Notes under the pieces: model-generated
The model's database searches: none
What the model saw: the letters and a program-made list of their open reading frames with translations, nothing else
What the model was told of the DNA's origin: nothing
Source of the DNA: Chloroflexota bacterium
Lineage (GTDB): Bacteria > Chloroflexota > Dehalococcoidia > UBA3495
Length of the DNA stretch: 8,357 nucleotides
Direction of reading: 5' to 3'
NCBI GenBank assembly: GCA_022571575.1
Contig: JACZXN010000055.1
Location: 1-8,357, forward strand
Program-made: the position numbers and the translations under genes
Shown here: positions 6,320-8,357 of the stretch, one piece after another
Position numbering within the stretch: position 1 is the stretch's first letter
How the letters are laid out: each line of letters begins with the position of its first letter

Positions 6320-7531
6320 CTAGCTCACCTCCATGGAGGAAAGGGTGACTCCAAAAACGGGCTTCGCGGGCCGGACCTTTTCTCGGATCATCGTGCCGAA
6401 GATCAGCAGGCAGACGATGGCCACCCCGAAGTTTATCCCGGCCATGATCCACAGGTCGGCCGTGTCCAAGGTCCCGGCGCCGTCGCGCAGGAAATAGACC
6501 TCCAGCGCGGTGGCGAACAGGTTGATGATGCTGAGGGGCAGCAGGAACTTCCAGGCGAAGGCCAGCAATTGGTCGATGCGCAGCCGGGGGAAGGTGGCCC
6601 GGACCCAACTGAATATGAAGGCCAGGACGCCGATCTTCATCAGGAACCAGGCCCAGCCCAGGTAGTTGGCAGCGGGGCCGGACCAGCCGCTGAGGAACAA
6701 CGTGACCATCACCGCGGAAGAGGTCAGGACCGCGCCGAACTCGGCGGCCTGGATCAGGGCGAACTTCACCCCGCTGTATTCGATGTGATACCCGGCGATG
6801 ATCTCCGACTCGGCCTCGGCCAGGTCGAAGGGCGTGCGGTTCAGCTCCGCCATGGTCCCGGTCAGGAAGACGAAGAAGGCCAGGGGCTGCACCAACAGGA
6901 AGGGGATGGTCTGGGCTGAGACCACGCCGCTCATGGACATGGACCCGGCCACCAACACCACGCCCAGCAGGGACATCACCACCGGGACTTCGTAGCTGAT
7001 GAGCACCGCCACGCCGCGGGACGCGCCGAACATGGCGTAGCGGTTGTTGGAGGACCACCCGGCCATGAAGATGGCGATGGACGTTATCGAGGTCACGGCG
7101 AGAACGTACAGTATGCCGACGTTCAGGTTGGCCAGGGCCGTGTCCTTGGCGAAGGGCACCACGGCCATCACGAGCACCACCGGAGCCAGCATGACCACCG
7201 GGACGATCATGAACACTATGCGGTCGGCCCCCGCCGGTGTCAGGTCCTCTTTGACCAGCAGCTTCACCAGGTCGGCCATGGGCTGGAGCATGCCGAAGGG
7301 TCCCCAGCGGTTGGGCCCCAACCGGTTGTGGAACCGGCCGATGAGCCTCCGCTCAAACCAGGAAAAAAGCCCGGCGCCCAGCAGGACTCCGTTCACCAGC
7401 AGCATCATTATGGCCAAACCGGCCACGGCGTAGGACAGGCCGCAGGGCAAAAGCTGGCCCACCCACTCGTAGATCACCCGGAACAAGAGGGTATCGTGCA
7501 GGATATTGTCGGGGCCCAGAATGCAGTTCAC
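6320..7531 (-). CDS. nuoH: NADH-quinone oxidoreductase subunit H (ND1-type membrane anchor)
   Basis: The gene encodes a 403-residue integral membrane subunit that joins the peripheral arm to the membrane arm and forms the quinone entry channel and the start of the proton axis. Family motifs seen are FERRLIGRFHNRLGPNRWGP (about 59-78), QPMADLVKLLVKED (83-96), AELNRTPFDLAEAESEIIAGY (229-249, the acidic loop facing the quinone cavity) and RATFPRLRIDQLLAFAWK (311-328). Several hydrophobic spans surround them. The product is longer than the roughly 325 residues of the E. coli protein, with extra sequence at both ends, including a final hydrophobic span near 361-381 and a short tail. The start is GTG, chosen because it overlaps the nuoD stop as GTGA and gives the complete N-terminal helix. 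The Shine-Dalgarno sequence there is weak, consistent with coupling. The last bases contain a perfect GGAGGTGA, and the stop is TAG. The 31 bases ending at the stop resemble the tandem repeat that follows. Confidence 0.97.
   Translation of the reverse strand: MNCILGPDNILHDTLLFRVIYEWVGQLLPCGLSYAVAGLAIMMLLVNGVLLGAGLFSWFERRLIGRFHNRLGPNRWGPFGMLQPMADLVKLLVKEDLTPAGADRIVFMIVPVVMLAPVVLVMAVVPFAKDTALANLNVGILYVLAVTSITSIAIFMAGWSSNNRYAMFGASRGVAVLISYEVPVVMSLLGVVLVAGSMSMSGVVSAQTIPFLLVQPLAFFVFLTGTMAELNRTPFDLAEAESEIIAGYHIEYSGVKFALIQAAEFGAVLTSSAVMVTLFLSGWSGPAANYLGWAWFLMKIGVLAFIFSWVRATFPRLRIDQLLAFAWKFLLPLSIINLFATALEVYFLRDGAGTLDTADLWIMAGINFGVAIVCLLIFGTMIREKVRPAKPVFGVTLSSMEVS
6325..6332 (-). promoter_or_regulatory. 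Ribosome binding site in the nuoH tail, before the first minicistron
   Basis: GGAGGTGA is fully complementary to the 3' end of 16S rRNA and lies six bases before the ATG of the first 12-codon ORF. It sits inside the last codons of nuoH. In an ancestor without the repeat it would have served nuoI directly. Confidence 0.65.
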
Positions 7532-8357
7532 CGGTCCACTTCACCCATGTTTATGTCTATGCTGCCCAGCGCCACGATCATGTCGGCCAATTTCCAGCCC
7601 ACCAGAAGGTGCTCGGTCACCGTCAGGTTGATCAGGGACGGAGAGCGTATCTTGCACCGGTAGGGGCTGATCCCGCCGTCGGACACCAGATAGAAAGCCA
7701 GTTCTCCCTTGGAAGCCTCCACCCGCCCGTAGGCCTCGGCGCCGGGCTGGGGCCGCAGCACCAGGGGCACATCGGCCCGGACCGGTCCCGGCTCGATCTG
7801 CTGGATGCACTGTTTCACGATGCGGATGCTCTGGTGTATCTCCTGGATGCGCACCCAGAACCGGTCGTAGTTGTCGCCGCCGGTGGCCACCGGGACGTCG
7901 AACTCCATCCGGTCGTAGGCGTCGTAGGGGTCCATCTTGCGCCAGTCCCAAGCCAGCCCGCTGGCCCGGAGCACCGGCCCGCTGACCGAGGCGTTGATGG
8001 CCACCTCCAGGGGCAGAAGGCTCACCCCGCGGGTGCGGACCATGACGATCTCGTTCTCGACGATCAACTGTTCAAGCTCTTTGTACTCGTCTTCGAAGTC
8101 CTTCAGGAACTGGTCCAGGGCCGGCCAGAAATCGTCCGGAGCGTCGAAGAATACACCGCCGGGACGCATGTAACTCACGGTGATGCGCGCTCCGCAGAGC
8201 ATCTCGAACAGGTCAAGTATCCGTTCCCTGATCCGGAAGGCGTACATCAGGGGGGTGCCCAAAGTCCCCAGGTCCTGGAGGAAGAATCCGATGCCCATCA
8301 GGTGGCTTGCCACCCGCTGCAGCTCGGCCGTCAACGTCCGCAGGTACTTGGCCCGCT
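7528..8357 (-). CDS. nuoD: NADH-quinone oxidoreductase subunit D (49 kDa-type), 5' end outside window
   Basis: This is the C-terminal part, about 276 codons, of the peripheral-arm subunit that forms the quinone-binding pocket together with NuoB. It is related to the large subunit of [NiFe] hydrogenases but carries no metal site. The reading frame is open to the right edge, where the protein begins in mid-chain with RAKYLRTLTAELQRVASHL, so the N-terminal third and the real start lie outside the window. Family landmarks seen here are the AELQR-ASHL helix, the segment ILDLFEMLCGARIT followed by SYMRPGGV, the block SGPVLRASGLAWDWRK with PYDAYD and DVPVATGGDNYDR shortly after, and the highly conserved ending GSIDINMGEVDR followed by TGA. 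The C-terminus is therefore intact. A TTG near the right edge could be mistaken for a start, but it lies inside the conserved domain. The stop overlaps the nuoH start in a GTGA tetranucleotide, so the two genes are probably translationally coupled. Confidence 0.97.
   Translation of the reverse strand, partial: RAKYLRTLTAELQRVASHLMGIGFFLQDLGTLGTPLMYAFRIRERILDLFEMLCGARITVSYMRPGGVFFDAPDDFWPALDQFLKDFEDEYKELEQLIVENEIVMVRTRGVSLLPLEVAINASVSGPVLRASGLAWDWRKMDPYDAYDRMEFDVPVATGGDNYDRFWVRIQEIHQSIRIVKQCIQQIEPGPVRADVPLVLRPQPGAEAYGRVEASKGELAFYLVSDGGISPYRCKIRSPSLINLTVTEHLLVGWKLADMIVALGSIDINMGEVDR

Larger units (their letters stand above)
6240..6350 (-). repeat. 40-base tandem repeat at the nuoH/nuoI junction (two copies plus a diverged partial)
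   Basis: Two adjacent 40-base units, 6240-6279 and 6280-6319, match at 38 of 40 positions. The next 31 bases, 6320-6350, are the end of nuoH and match the second unit at 25 of 31 positions, perfectly so in the terminal GGAGGTGAGCTAG. Each unit contains one 39-base mini-ORF plus one spacer base, so the period of 40 keeps the stop-base-ATG arrangement at every junction. The start of the unit (ATGTCAGGA) also resembles the nuoI start (ATGTACGGA). The simplest explanation is tandem duplication of the junction itself. It is not CRISPR-like, because there are no unique spacers. Confidence 0.9.

Noticed and set aside
6285..7058. A 257-codon minus-strand ORF out of frame within nuoH, reaching into the repeat
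   Set aside because: Same shadow pattern; the nuoH frame carries every family motif over this span.
8332..8334. TTG as the start of nuoD
   Set aside because: It lies inside the conserved NuoD domain and the frame stays open with family-like sequence to the window edge, so the true start is outside.

Overview
The window is an interior piece of one operon, read entirely on the minus strand, for the proton-pumping NADH:quinone oxidoreductase-type complex I (Nuo). In transcription order, from the right edge to the left edge, it holds nuoD (5' end outside the window), nuoH, nuoI, nuoJ, nuoK, a 64-codon gene resembling the DUF2007 'putative signal transducing protein' family, nuoL, nuoM and nuoN (3' end outside the window). 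Almost every base is coding. No RNA gene, insertion sequence, CRISPR array, promoter or intrinsic terminator was recognised, and there is no gene-free stretch longer than 69 bases.

The organism is a GC-rich bacterium. The order D-H-I-J-K-(small gene)-L-M-N, with no nuoE, nuoF or nuoG between D and H, is the compact membrane-plus-connecting-module layout of 11-subunit-like or split Nuo operons. The protein sequences and the small gene would fit Chloroflexota, for example a Dehalococcoidia or SAR202-like lineage. That assignment is a weak inference from remembered sequence style and was not tested by a search.

The subunits form one machine. NuoD and NuoI are peripheral-arm proteins: NuoD forms the quinone pocket and NuoI carries two [4Fe-4S] clusters. 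NuoH anchors them to the membrane. NuoJ and NuoK continue the central hydrophilic axis. NuoL, NuoM and NuoN are the three antiporter-like pump subunits. The key Glu and Lys residues of the pump path are present wherever they fall inside the window, so nothing looks decayed.

The least ordinary parts are the two larger gaps. Between nuoH and nuoI there are two copies of a 40-base tandem repeat. Each copy encodes the same 12-codon mini-ORF, each is preceded by a Shine-Dalgarno sequence, and each stop codon lies one base before the next ATG. The repeat resembles the last 31 bases of nuoH, which suggests duplication of the nuoH/nuoI junction. Between nuoL and nuoM two 8-codon mini-ORFs, about two-thirds identical to each other, fill the 69-base gap in the same head-to-tail way, the second ending exactly at the nuoM ATG. 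Together with the many zero- to one-base junctions, this suggests that much of the operon is translated by termination-reinitiation. A role for the mini-ORFs is inference.
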